Source: CAUZIZ01 sp965218775
GTDB lineage: Bacteria > Acidobacteriota > UBA6911 > RPQK01 > JAJDTT01
Direction: 5' to 3'
Assembly: GCA_965218775.1 (NCBI GenBank)
Contig: CBDCLS010000003.1
Span: forward strand, 558,001-622,000
Length of the DNA: 64,000 nucleotides
Positions within the stretch are counted from its first letter, which is position 1. The number at the start of each line of letters is the position of its first letter. Below, piece after piece: positions 9,423-18,193 of this stretch. A program made the position numbers and the translations under genes. Below the pieces are notes generated by a model. That model saw only the letters and a list, made by a program, of their open reading frames with translations. It was not told where the DNA came from and made no database searches.

Positions 9423-9813
9423 GTGGCTCCAATCAGATACGGCACCGCGGGCTTCAAGGACATGTCCCAGGGCAGCGCCGGGGATTCGGGCGCCAACCTC
9501 TACATCTCCCACAAGGGCAGGGTCCAGACCATCAACCGATGGGATCTGAATCTGGACGGAGAGCTGGACCTGGTTTTCACGCAGGATCACGATAGCGTCT
9601 ACAATCCCGACTCCCTGATCTACTGGGGAGGTCCCGGGGGCTACCAATCGCTGCTCCCCGACGGCTGGCAGCTGCGGGCACCCTTCTCCATCTTGAAGGC
9701 GCTGGAGAGAGCCTCCTCCAGGATCACACGTCTCCCAACCCAGGGGGGCGGGCGGGCCCAGATTGCCGATCTGAACGGGAGACGGCTACCAGGACATCGT
9801 CTTCGCCAACTTC
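9423..9813 (+). pseudogene. 5' part of FG-GAP propeller gene, separated by frameshift
   Basis: From GTG 9423 this frame encodes a propeller blade of the same type as the gene downstream (GRVQTINRWDLNLDGELDLV, then SLIYWGGPGGYQSLLP) up to AQIADLNG. The sequence then reads GGGAGACGGCTAC where one base fewer (GGAGACGGC, D-G-Y) would continue into the frame of the 9814 gene. A one-base insertion near 9778-9781 therefore splits a single gene of about 940 codons. Confidence 0.75.
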
Positions 9814-12237
9814 ATGCACAACTACCGGACCGATCAGAACGCCTACATCTACTGGGGTGGCTCCGAAGGTTTCAGTCCTACGAACCGGCTGGAGCTGCCG
9901 GCTCTCAGAGCAGGCGGTGTGGCCGTGGGAGACCTCAACCAGGACGGTCACCTGGATGTGGTCCTCGCCAATCGAGGGGATGAGCTGGGAGAGAGGCTGG
10001 GTCTGCGGCTCCACCTGGAGTCTTACATCTACTGGGGGAACGTGCAGGGATTGGACCCCGATCGCCGGAGCTCGATTCCTACAATCAGCGCCGAGGACGT
10101 GGCCATCGGTGACTTCAATGGAGACGGGAAGCTGGATCTGGCCTTCGCCAACAACAACAGCCAGGTCCAGAGCTGTTTCGTCTATTGGGGAGATGGAAGT
10201 GACGGCTACACCCCCCGGAGACGTCTGGTCCTGCACCGTGAGGATCTTCTGCTGCAGGCCAGTGATCAGACCGCACGAGGATTCCCAAGTGGAATGACCA
10301 CGTTGTTGGCCTCGGACCTGGACGGCGATGGTGTCTCGGATCTTGTGGCCGCCGGCACCCACAGTGGCCTCGTCCTCTACGGCTCCGGCAATGGGCTGCG
10401 TCTGGATCGGGCGCAGCGCCTTCCCGCCGAGACCTGCAGGGGACTGGCCGCGGCTGATCTGAACGGGGACGGTCGACACGACCTGGTATTCGCCAACGAG
10501 GGGGACCGGTCCGCCGCACCTCCGCCATCCGACATCTTCTGGGCGTCTTCCGAGGGTTTTACTTCGGAGAACAGAACGCGCCTGCCTACGCTGGTCGCTA
10601 CCACCGTCCAAGCGGCCGATCTCAACCGGGACGGTTTGACCGATCTGCTCTTCGGCAACAACCGCGACGATCGGGGTAGTGATGCTACTTCCTACATCTA
10701 TTGGGCCACCCCGGACGGCTTCTCCACCAACCATCGCAGCCTCCTCAGCGGCTTCGGAGTCTGGGGATCGGGGGTTGCCGATCTGGACGACGACGGCTAC
10801 CAGGACATCCTTCTGGTAAGTCACCACAGCGGTCGCCGAGGACTGCTTCCCACCTCCATCTTCTGGGGGAACCCCCAGCACCGATACTCCACGGCCTCGC
10901 TCAGCCTGCTGGAGCCAGGCGCCAACATGGAGTACAGCATCGCGGACCTGGACGACGATGGCTTTCCCGACTTGTTTCTGACCCACAGCGATGGTGCAGC
11001 AATCTGGTGGGGTGGTTCGGAAGGCTACAGTCCCGACCGGCGGACCCGCTTGGAAGTCCCTCGGCCTACCAGCAGCAGCGTGGCCGATCTCAACCGGGAC
11101 GGTTATCTCGATATCCTCCTGAGTGCGGGTCCGGCGAAGGGAGGGAAGGTAGCGCGAGCCATCATCGTCTGGGGGCAAGAGGGGCGCATCGAGAACCCAG
11201 CGACCTCCCAATGGGACCTCACACGCAGGGAGCTGGAATCCAATGCAATTGCCGATCTGAACCGAGACGGTCATCTAGACCTGGTCTTTCCCTTGAGCTA
11301 CGACGACCACTCCGAAATCTACTGGGGCAGCGAGGACGGCTACGGTCCCCACAACCGACTGTTGATTGAGGCTCATGGAGCTCCCCACACGGTGGCGGCC
11401 GACCTGGACCGAAACGGCTGGCTGGACCTGATCTTCACCAGCAGTGCGAGTCCTCGCTACCGGAATGCGGACGGGCCCGGCCTCATCTACTGGGGTGGCC
11501 CCGACGGACTTCAAGCCGGCACACCGACGCCGCTCGAAAGCTACACCAGCCTGGATGCCACCGTGGCCGACTGGAACCGGGATGGGAATCTGGATATTGC
11601 CTTCACCAACTACAAGTCGGGCACTACCCGAGAACTTCCTGCCTTCATCTACTGGGGAGATGGCGGGCGCAGCTACGGCACCCACAACCGCAGTCTCTTG
11701 AGGGCCTCCTCCTCAGCAGCAATCGATTCCCTGGATCTCGATCGGGACGGGTGGATGGACCTAGTGGTCTCGAACCATCAGGTCGACTTCGACCATGCAG
11801 CCGGCACCAACATCTACTGGGGCTCGTCCTCCGGTTTTTCCTGGTCCGATCGCACCCATCTGCCGACCGTCGGAGTCCACCTGGACGGCATGGTCGACGC
11901 CGGGAATATCTACACCCGGAAGCCCGAGTGGGACTACGTATCCGCCCCCGTCCAGGCTCCGTCGGAGGGCCGCTTCTTGCGGCTGAGCTGGTCTGGTGAG
12001 ACACCTCTGGGGACAGGGCTGAAGTTCCAGGTCAGGACCGCTCCGAGCGAGCAGGATCTGGAATCGTCCCACTGGAAGGGACCCGAGGGCAGGGAGTCCT
12101 TCTACCTGGAATCAGGCCAGACCCTATTGGACATTGCAGAGGATCACGCCTGGTTGCAATACCGCGCAGTCCTGACCTCCCCGGACGGCGGTAACTCGCC
12201 CGTCCTTACGGAGGTTGTCCTCGATTGCGGACCTTGA
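9814..12237 (+). CDS. FG-GAP/VCBS-repeat beta-propeller protein (main part of frameshifted gene)
   Basis: 807 residues from the first ATG after the frameshift. It consists of more than ten repeats of about 55-65 residues with the pattern ADLNxDGxxDLxFxN...IYWGxxxGFSxxxRxxLP; the DxNxDG loops are calcium-binding FG-GAP/VCBS signatures (examples VAVGDLNQDGHLDVVLAN, VQAADLNRDGLTDLLFGN). The last 110 residues (EWDYVSAPVQAPSEGRFLRL onward) look like a beta-sandwich. Probably extracellular, binding or adhesion type; no catalytic motif seen. The signal peptide is not visible even in the upstream fragment, so the true 5' end may also be lost. Confidence 0.85.
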   Translation: MHNYRTDQNAYIYWGGSEGFSPTNRLELPALRAGGVAVGDLNQDGHLDVVLANRGDELGERLGLRLHLESYIYWGNVQGLDPDRRSSIPTISAEDVAIGDFNGDGKLDLAFANNNSQVQSCFVYWGDGSDGYTPRRRLVLHREDLLLQASDQTARGFPSGMTTLLASDLDGDGVSDLVAAGTHSGLVLYGSGNGLRLDRAQRLPAETCRGLAAADLNGDGRHDLVFANEGDRSAAPPPSDIFWASSEGFTSENRTRLPTLVATTVQAADLNRDGLTDLLFGNNRDDRGSDATSYIYWATPDGFSTNHRSLLSGFGVWGSGVADLDDDGYQDILLVSHHSGRRGLLPTSIFWGNPQHRYSTASLSLLEPGANMEYSIADLDDDGFPDLFLTHSDGAAIWWGGSEGYSPDRRTRLEVPRPTSSSVADLNRDGYLDILLSAGPAKGGKVARAIIVWGQEGRIENPATSQWDLTRRELESNAIADLNRDGHLDLVFPLSYDDHSEIYWGSEDGYGPHNRLLIEAHGAPHTVAADLDRNGWLDLIFTSSASPRYRNADGPGLIYWGGPDGLQAGTPTPLESYTSLDATVADWNRDGNLDIAFTNYKSGTTRELPAFIYWGDGGRSYGTHNRSLLRASSSAAIDSLDLDRDGWMDLVVSNHQVDFDHAAGTNIYWGSSSGFSWSDRTHLPTVGVHLDGMVDAGNIYTRKPEWDYVSAPVQAPSEGRFLRLSWSGETPLGTGLKFQVRTAPSEQDLESSHWKGPEGRESFYLESGQTLLDIAEDHAWLQYRAVLTSPDGGNSPVLTEVVLDCGP

Positions 12238-12279
12238 TTGTCTCCTTGGAGGTCTCGAAACCTCGTATCGCCTCACACC

Positions 12280-14057
12280 CGCCGAGCGGGGCAGTGAGCA
12301 TGGGCAGCGGTTCCAATCGCTGTTGTCCGACTCTTGGGCAGGCCCCTTCTTGTGGTTCTATCAGGAACTGTGATAAGAATTCGGATGACCTGGGCCTGTC
12401 AGTCCAGGCGCTTCAAGAATCCTATGTTCGAGCAGCTTATCCCGGGAGGGCGGATCGGCTCAGTTTTGCCCCGATTCTTGGTGTTTGTACTCCTTGCGGG
12501 GTGGGGCGGATTCATCCAAGCCGAGGAGGCCCGGGAGATTGGCCTGGAGACCCAGCTCTTCGTCGACGACTGGATCCTCGAAGATCTGCAAGGCGTCGTC
12601 CGGCGCCTGAATCCGCTTCGCAAACACCCGAAGAATCCCATACTCAAGCCCGATCAGCCCTGGGAGGGTCAGTACACCTTTCCCAACTTCGTCGTCTATG
12701 ACGAGTCCGACCAGTTGTTCAAGATGTGGTACGTCTACATCGATTACGAGTCGAAGCGGGGTGAACCCCACCCGAAGCCGCGAACGAGTGGCCTCGCCTA
12801 TGCGGTTTCGCGTGATGGCGTGAGCTGGGAGAAGCCCGAACTGGGACTGGTAAACGTCCCAGGATTCGGGAAGAAGACGAATGCCGTAGCCCATAAGCCC
12901 TCGATCTACGATACTCACGAATCCGACCCTCAGAAGCGGTACAAAGCCGTCATCGGCATCGGAGACAGATCCCGGGAGATGGGTGTCGCCTGGTCACCGG
13001 ATGGACTGCACTGGAGTCTGTACGAGGGCAACCCTGTCATCAACAAGAAGGTGGGGGCTGGAGGAGTCCTCTGGGATGACCGGATCAACCTGTACCTGGG
13101 CTACTTCAGGCCGCTCCCGACGCCACCCATAGCTGACATGAACAACGTTGGCCTGAGAGTGATCGGACGATCCGTGAGCCCCGACTTCCTCAGCTGGACC
13201 CTGCCCGAGGATCAGGTCGTGATGGCTCCCGATGCCTTGGATCCTCCCGATACCCAGTTCTATAGGGCTGCGGTATTCAAGGACCGGGGAGTGTACTTCA
13301 GCTTCGTCAGCGTGTACCACATCAACGCCTTGATGGTCGACGTACAGCTGCTCTTCAGCCGGGATGGGATCGAATGGCAGCGGGTGGGGAACCGGCACCC
13401 GATCCTGACCTACGGCATGCCAGATCGATTCGACTCTCATCAGGTCTATGTGAGCGGTCCCCCCCTGATCCTGGACGATGAGATCCGGGTCTACTATCTG
13501 GGGCAGGACGAAGCCCACCTTCTCACCCCTGGAGACCTGGCCCTCCTGGCCCATCGCCCCGAGACCATGGCTCCGGACATGGAGCAGCAGCTGGTCAACT
13601 ATAAGGGCGCCTTCTGGTGGTTTCAGGCGATGGAGCAGCCCTGGGCCAGCCATGGGGGTGCGGGAGGGCTGGCGACGACTCGTCGGGACGGCTTCGTTTC
13701 CCTGGACGCGGGCGTCGAGCCTGGGCAGGTCACGACTGGGACTTTCTGGTGTCGGGGCAAGGGCCTGGTCGTCAACGTGGATGCCTCGGACCCTCGTCGC
13801 TTCAAGCGCCTGGGACATCGCTGGATGGAGCACCCTGGAGGAGAGGGGGAACTCCGGGCCGAGCTCTTGGACGAAGCGGGATCGCCCCTGGAGGGCTACG
13901 AGATCTCGCGGTCGGATCCCTTCCGGGGGGATTCTCAGTCCCACCGGATGATGTGGGAGGGAAAGGCGGATCTATCACCTCTCGACGGGAAGAAGATCCG
14001 GATCCGGTTCAAACTAAAGAACGCCAAATTCTACTCCTTCAGGTTGGCCAGATAGGC
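12280..14057 (+). repeat. Inverted duplication, copy 1 (complete)
   Basis: The segment from about 12280 through the end of the gene at 14055 is repeated in inverted orientation at about 25875-26885. The 5' 250 bp, including non-coding sequence upstream of the start, is almost identical (only a few mismatches by eye), the coding region somewhat less so (WEGQYTFPNF versus WEGDYTAPNF), and the inverted copy lacks an internal segment. Confidence 0.8.
12424..14055 (+). CDS. Exported GH32/GH43-like five-bladed propeller hydrolase
   Basis: Start chosen at ATG 12424 because it leads directly into a signal peptide (SVLPRFLVFVLLAGWGGFIQ); the frame is open further upstream. About 543 residues. Visible motifs: ETQLFVDDWILEDLQGVVRR near the mature N-terminus, NPILKPDQPWEG (a common first-blade acid region in GH32/43-like proteins), GLAYAVSRDGVSWEKPELGL and VQLLFSRDGIEWQRVGNRHP (Asp-box-like turns), and a C-terminal beta-sandwich from about residue 430 (WCRGKGLVVNVDASDPRRFK). 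Likely a secreted glycan-active enzyme of undetermined substrate. A deleted, inverted copy of the same gene lies at 25.88-26.76 kb. Confidence 0.8.
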   Translation: MFEQLIPGGRIGSVLPRFLVFVLLAGWGGFIQAEEAREIGLETQLFVDDWILEDLQGVVRRLNPLRKHPKNPILKPDQPWEGQYTFPNFVVYDESDQLFKMWYVYIDYESKRGEPHPKPRTSGLAYAVSRDGVSWEKPELGLVNVPGFGKKTNAVAHKPSIYDTHESDPQKRYKAVIGIGDRSREMGVAWSPDGLHWSLYEGNPVINKKVGAGGVLWDDRINLYLGYFRPLPTPPIADMNNVGLRVIGRSVSPDFLSWTLPEDQVVMAPDALDPPDTQFYRAAVFKDRGVYFSFVSVYHINALMVDVQLLFSRDGIEWQRVGNRHPILTYGMPDRFDSHQVYVSGPPLILDDEIRVYYLGQDEAHLLTPGDLALLAHRPETMAPDMEQQLVNYKGAFWWFQAMEQPWASHGGAGGLATTRRDGFVSLDAGVEPGQVTTGTFWCRGKGLVVNVDASDPRRFKRLGHRWMEHPGGEGELRAELLDEAGSPLEGYEISRSDPFRGDSQSHRMMWEGKADLSPLDGKKIRIRFKLKNAKFYSFRLAR

Positions 14058-14277
14058 AGGCTCTGGATCAGTACCTTGCACACCGTTAGAACGCGGAAAT
14101 CGAACAAGCTCGGTCTGTCGTCCAGATTTCGCAGACCCCTGGCTCCGCAGCCAGGGCAGCGCTGTGGGCAAGGTAGATGGACCATTAGAGAGAAAACTAC
14201 TAGAATCGGGCTCGTTTGAGGTAAACGCCTGAAGTATTGTATGCACACGTGGCATTCGTACCCCAGGAGATTGACTT

Positions 14278-14985
14278 GTGCTCTTCTATGACAATCTAGC
14301 AGGATTCATCACCGAACAGAGTGAGAAACTCCAAGGTTTGGAAGGGGCAAACATCCCCGAAGTGGGCGTCATACTCGATGTCCTCGGGCCCAACGACAAT
14401 CAGGATAGGGATGCCAATCCTGGCCGACATTTGGTTACCCAGCCGGTTGATCGGCTCGCGATTGACTGCCACGGCATTGAGGGCGATCGGCATCGCGGTC
14501 TCACAAGACTTTCGACAGGCCGGGAATCGCTGTACAAGAGAAAGGGTGCGACGATCGTCAATCGGCGCCAGATATTCGCCGTCTCACCGCACGAGTGTGA
14601 TCTGTTGAGCGAGCGTCTCCACGTGGAAATTACCCCCCAACTTCTCGGCGCAAATCTTGTCATCGGTCGAGACGATGGGGCCGACTATTGCATTTCCGAC
14701 GTACCTCTCTACACGCATTTTGTCATCGCCCCTGCAGACGCCGTTGCGCCGCCACAACCTCCCATTGCGACATTGGTTCAATATCTGCAGCAAAAGGGGT
14801 GTAGTCTTACGGGGCGCGCCATTGCTAGAGAGTATGGAGACGAGGAATTGACGAAACAGTTTGTTGCCCATGCGGAGCATCAACGCGGGATTCTGTGCAG
14901 CGTGGAATATCCGGTTGATTCGGTTGCTTTCCTGGAACGGGGGCAGCAGGTTTTTCTTAGGTTTCCTATGGGGTGTTGTTACTAG
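14278..14985 (+). CDS. MOSC-domain-like protein
   Basis: 235 residues. Residues about 60-150 look like a MOSC domain: the GIEGDRHRGLTR turn, then KGATIVNRRQIFAVSPHE and LLGANLVIGRDDG, matching the family's GxxGDRHxG...N(R/Q)RQ...GxNLxxxG order. The conserved cysteine of MOSC sulfur carriers is not obvious in the expected place. The C-terminal 80 residues (VQYLQQKGCSLTGRAIAREY) look helical. Function unknown. The upstream 220 bp hold no feature I can name. Confidence 0.6.
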   Translation: MLFYDNLAGFITEQSEKLQGLEGANIPEVGVILDVLGPNDNQDRDANPGRHLVTQPVDRLAIDCHGIEGDRHRGLTRLSTGRESLYKRKGATIVNRRQIFAVSPHECDLLSERLHVEITPQLLGANLVIGRDDGADYCISDVPLYTHFVIAPADAVAPPQPPIATLVQYLQQKGCSLTGRAIAREYGDEELTKQFVAHAEHQRGILCSVEYPVDSVAFLERGQQVFLRFPMGCCY

Positions 14986-15258
14986 GACTGAGTTCTGGAC
15001 TCATGCCGCCCTCGCTTACGCTTCGGGTTACTTTATTCGCTGTCTTATTAGGTCACTTACCACAGCGCGTTATCGATCACCAGCAACAGCACCCCCGCCA
15101 CCACCGTCCAAAACTCGACTGTTGCCCGCAAGAGTGATCACGTCATCGTCGATCGCGACAACCTAAGCCTCGGGCTTAACAGTTGCCACTGGGAGTGATG
15201 CTCTCCAAGCAAAGTTGAGACACCGAGTTCCAATCGGAAAAAGACAAGGGAGTAACAT

Positions 15259-16320
15259 ATGGATATCAAAAAACAGGTTGTAGCCGTTCTCTGCCTCTTC
15301 GGCTTTGCCGTGGGTCCCATCTTCTCTCAAGACTACGAATCCATTGATGGTGCCTTGATCTACGATCATGACCCTTCAACAAAACTGGGTGATGATGTTT
15401 TCGGAACACTCATATCCGATCTGGAGCATGATTCGCCCGGCAGAAACTCCCATGGTGGGCCCGTGTGCATGGAGTATCCTAACGGTCAGATCGTGGCGTT
15501 CAATACAAATACAAGCAGCCATAATCTGGATGGTTGGAGTGAGTATGCCGTGAGTCGAGATGGCGGCGAGAACTGGAAGATGTACAACAAGTTCCAGTAT
15601 TCCTATGAATCGTATTTGAAGAATCCGAAGCAGCCGTTTTGGGTCGAACAAGGCTTAGTTACACAGAGCGGAACCGTCGTGCTGTTCCTCTCACAGCTGG
15701 AACAGCAGGATCATGGTGGGTTCAGGATCAAGAGCGGTAACATGAGAAGCAGTGATAATGGTTCCACCTGGACGGATTATGAGTCTCTGGATGGTGATTT
15801 TGCAGGTTATCCATGTGCAGTGGCGGTAACTGGAAGTACCAACTATGTCATGTTCGACAGTAATGCCGGTCCCCATGTTTTGTATGTCAGTACAGATGAC
15901 GGGCATAGCTGGGAAAAAAGAAGCACACTGACACTAGACAATGACAAATGGTACGGCGCGATGTGTGTCGTGGAAGATGGTCGTTTGCTAGCTGGAGCCT
16001 ATACCGAAAAAGACGAACACCACTTCTACTATTGCATCAGCACGGATCAGGGCCGGACTTGGAGTGAACAAGAGCGTACTTACGTGGACCAGAGGATTCG
16101 TGATCCAGAACTAGCCTATCTCAGTGGGAAATATTACCTGCACGGGAGGTCAGGACAGGCTGTGAAAGGTATGGAAGGTGGCAATCGCTTTGTTCTCTAT
16201 CAATCTGATGACGGCATCAAGTGGCAGGATGGCATTATCGTCAGCGGGGATACTAGATACGCTGACGGATACAGTAGCAACTGCATCACCAGTACAATGA
16301 CGATATACCGAACGAATTAA
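15259..16320 (+). CDS. Sialidase-like propeller protein with frameshifted C-terminus
   Basis: 353 residues with a signal peptide (KQVVAVLCLFGFAVGPIFSQ) and a Shine-Dalgarno (AAGGGAG) ahead of the ATG. Asp-boxes: SRDGGENWKMY, SSDNGSTWTDY, STDDGHSWEKR, STDQGRTWSEQ. It is a close paralogue of 20119-21345. At the 3' end, where the paralogue reads CIINQYNDDIPNELMVQYSI, this copy has lost four bases (after AACTGCATC near 16290), so it stops at 16320. The lost frame continues in +1 (YNDDIPNELMVEYSINYEG) to a TAA at 16398, with a further internal deletion relative to the paralogue. The catalytic propeller may still be mostly intact. Confidence 0.8.
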   Translation: MDIKKQVVAVLCLFGFAVGPIFSQDYESIDGALIYDHDPSTKLGDDVFGTLISDLEHDSPGRNSHGGPVCMEYPNGQIVAFNTNTSSHNLDGWSEYAVSRDGGENWKMYNKFQYSYESYLKNPKQPFWVEQGLVTQSGTVVLFLSQLEQQDHGGFRIKSGNMRSSDNGSTWTDYESLDGDFAGYPCAVAVTGSTNYVMFDSNAGPHVLYVSTDDGHSWEKRSTLTLDNDKWYGAMCVVEDGRLLAGAYTEKDEHHFYYCISTDQGRTWSEQERTYVDQRIRDPELAYLSGKYYLHGRSGQAVKGMEGGNRFVLYQSDDGIKWQDGIIVSGDTRYADGYSSNCITSTMTIYRTN

Positions 16321-16663
16321 TGGTCGAATACAGTATCAACTACGAGGGAAAAGTCACCAACGAATACGTGTTCTTTATCAAGCCGGAACCAGAAAAGTAA
16401 TCCAGGCAATACCCGATTTTCTCACACGGATTCTCACACAGGGATCTGCCCGGTAGACGAAGTGGCTACAAATCTTGAGAACAAGTCGGATACACGCAGG
16501 GATACCGACCACGATACTTGCGAGGATTCTCGGCAAGCCCGGGTTGCAAAACCCAATACGGACGAGGCTTGCGATGAAGGAGAACGCCTCAGAAACTGAG
16601 TAGCTCATTCGTATATATACGAACAAGCAGCGATGGTGTGCTTCTTCGCCTCAGGCTCCCATC

Positions 16664-16685
16664 CACCAGATCCTAAATCTGTTGG
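16664..16685 (-). repeat. 22-bp repeat resembling tRNA-Leu(UAG) anticodon arm, candidate att core
   Basis: CACCAGATCCTAAATCTG followed by TTGG is identical at 38615-38636. On the minus strand it reads CAGATTTAGGATCTGGTG, the usual anticodon arm of tRNA-Leu with anticodon UAG; no T-arm or acceptor stem follows, so it is not a tRNA. Such tRNA-derived cores are typical of tyrosine-recombinase attachment sites. That interpretation is inference. Confidence 0.5.
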
Positions 16686-16910
16686 GTGACTGATCCGAAT
16701 CTGTCCAAATGTAGGTAAAACGTAAACATGACACGGATTGTTGCCACCTCAATTGATCCGTTTCTATCCGTTTCCATCCGTTTGTAGGTGGATACAAAGT
16801 GGATACACTCGATTCGAGAATCGCGTAGAAAGGGATACCCAGAGAACCGTCGATACGGTGTCAATAAGCGTCCGATTTGATCAAAATCGACCGACCGCTT
16901 TCGCCTCAGC

Positions 16911-16943
16911 CTGTGTGAAAAGTCACGATCGTCCGAACACCAT
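16911..16943 (+). repeat. Solo element end (CTGTGTGAAAAGTC type)
   Basis: CTGTGTGAAAAGTC, the terminal repeat of the MITEs at 31.8 and 58.1 kb, is here followed by ACGATCGTCCGAACACCAT. The identical 33 bp occurs at 45159-45191. The other end was not found, so these are fragments of a related element. Confidence 0.55.
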
Positions 16944-16991
16944 GCGGGTCTGCTCAGTGATCTCGAACTGAACGGGCTGCCGTGTCTTCTG

Positions 16992-17798
16992 TTGAAGCAC
17001 CGTCGAACGGGGTGCCACCTGGTTTCCATGAGAGATATCAGATCGCTGAAATCCGCCCGATGCAGCCATTGCCTAGCCAGCCTCAAGAATCAGGTCAGCA
17101 CCTTGGCCCGGATGGTGGAGAACGCTGGTAGCCGAGGAAATGTGGCATCATCCTCTTCGGAGGGATGTTTGACACCGAAGATTGCATGGAGTGGAGAAGT
17201 CGTTTCGATCCAGCCTCGGATTCGACTTCTGCGCTCGTTCGATGAGCGGAGTCTTTCCTATCTCGGCTTCCAGGTGTGTGTGGCTGGCCGAATCGGGAGG
17301 CTCGACCGTGAGTTTACGGTCGGGATCGGCAAGGCCACGCAGGCGACGCACGGTCTTGAGGCCGGGGATCACGTCCGCGGACTGTGCGAGCAGGTAGCGG
17401 ATTCCCGTCGAGAGCCTGCTGAGTACTACAAGGTCGCCCGTCTGAGAGTGACGAAGCATCCGGTTGAAGTTCCAATGTCGCCTCCTCCGTGGTTGGGCAT
17501 TCCTCCCGATCTAGAAACCTATCGGGCACGTGGCCATCGGCGCTTACACCCTCGCACCTACGCGAGCAAGTGCAGCACTTGCATCTGGGGCTGTAGGATG
17601 CCGGTCGAAATAATCGTAGACCACTGGAACCCGTCGCAAGTCAGGTACCGTCACGAGACGTTCTGCTACGGCCCGAAATCGTGCAGTCTATATCGTGCTG
17701 GAGCGACTCGAAAGGTTCCGGGGCGCCACGGCATGGTTTGGGAGGAGGAGGATTGGGCAGATGAGGATGCGACGGCGCATCGCGGTCCCGACGACTGA
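16992..17798 (+). CDS. Conserved Cys-rich hypothetical protein, start uncertain
   Basis: The last about 190 residues look like a real protein: IRLLRSFDERSLSYLGFQVC, GKATQATHGLEAGDHVRGLC, then a cysteine-rich end KCSTCIWGCRMPVEIIVDHW and ETFCYGPKSCSLYRAG, followed by RKVPGRHGMVWEEEDWADED. The CxxCxxxC and later CxxxxxC cysteines suggest a metal-binding site. The first 70 residues look non-coding in character, so the true start is probably near 17180-17210, possibly after a small frameshift. I recall similar uncharacterised proteins in diverse soil bacteria; no function is known to me. No partner gene is adjacent. Confidence 0.55.
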   Translation: MKHRRTGCHLVSMRDIRSLKSARCSHCLASLKNQVSTLARMVENAGSRGNVASSSSEGCLTPKIAWSGEVVSIQPRIRLLRSFDERSLSYLGFQVCVAGRIGRLDREFTVGIGKATQATHGLEAGDHVRGLCEQVADSRREPAEYYKVARLRVTKHPVEVPMSPPPWLGIPPDLETYRARGHRRLHPRTYASKCSTCIWGCRMPVEIIVDHWNPSQVRYRHETFCYGPKSCSLYRAGATRKVPGRHGMVWEEEDWADEDATAHRGPDD

Positions 17799-18193
17799 GG
17801 GTTCTCGACAAGACAGCTGTCGCCTAGAAGCCGACATTCAAGTTTCCTGCGGAAACGTCGAATGAACTGCCGCAAACGGCTGCTTTCAGACAAGAAGGGG
17901 GTCCAGTGAGTCCAGTCATGACTTGAGGAGGTTGTTTTGAGTATTTCAGCCGTCCGAATCTCTTTCCAAGCCCGTCCCGGATGAGAGCCAATGGTTTCTG
18001 TCGCCGATCGTCAAACGCTGCGGCTCATCCGCCTCAACCACGAGCTCAGCCAGTAGGCGCTGGACATGACGCTCGACCAAATGTTGCACCGGCGACCGTT
18101 GCCGCTGTGGTCGGGTTGAGGCAGCTGTTAAAGCATTTTGTCGGCGGGTGATTACAATGGGAAACTTCAAGGTAAAGCCAAGCGAGGTGATGT
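17799..18193. other. Intergenic, one dispersed repeat copy
   Basis: No gene seen. From 17821 it carries CGCCTAGAAGCCGACATTCA and GCGGAAACGTCGAATGAACT, matching the tandem pair at 58.20-58.35 kb. Confidence 0.5.

Larger units (their letters stand above)
16401..16991. other. Non-coding junction region with candidate integration core
   Basis: No gene supported. It contains a segment near 16413-16446 (CACACGGATT, then CACACAGGG) that also follows the integrase fragment at about 38262-38288, three spaced TCCGTTT motifs around 16756-16783 that look like recombinase arm sites, the 22-bp repeat at 16664, and a solo MITE end at 16911. Confidence 0.45.

Noticed and set aside
9724..11274. 516-codon open frame on the minus strand across the FG-GAP gene
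   Set aside because: It is antisense to the repeats; the periodic codons of the real gene keep the opposite strand open. Composition is not protein-like and there is no start signal.
12994..13944. 316-codon minus-strand frame
   Set aside because: Antisense to the intact GH32/43-like gene, without motifs.
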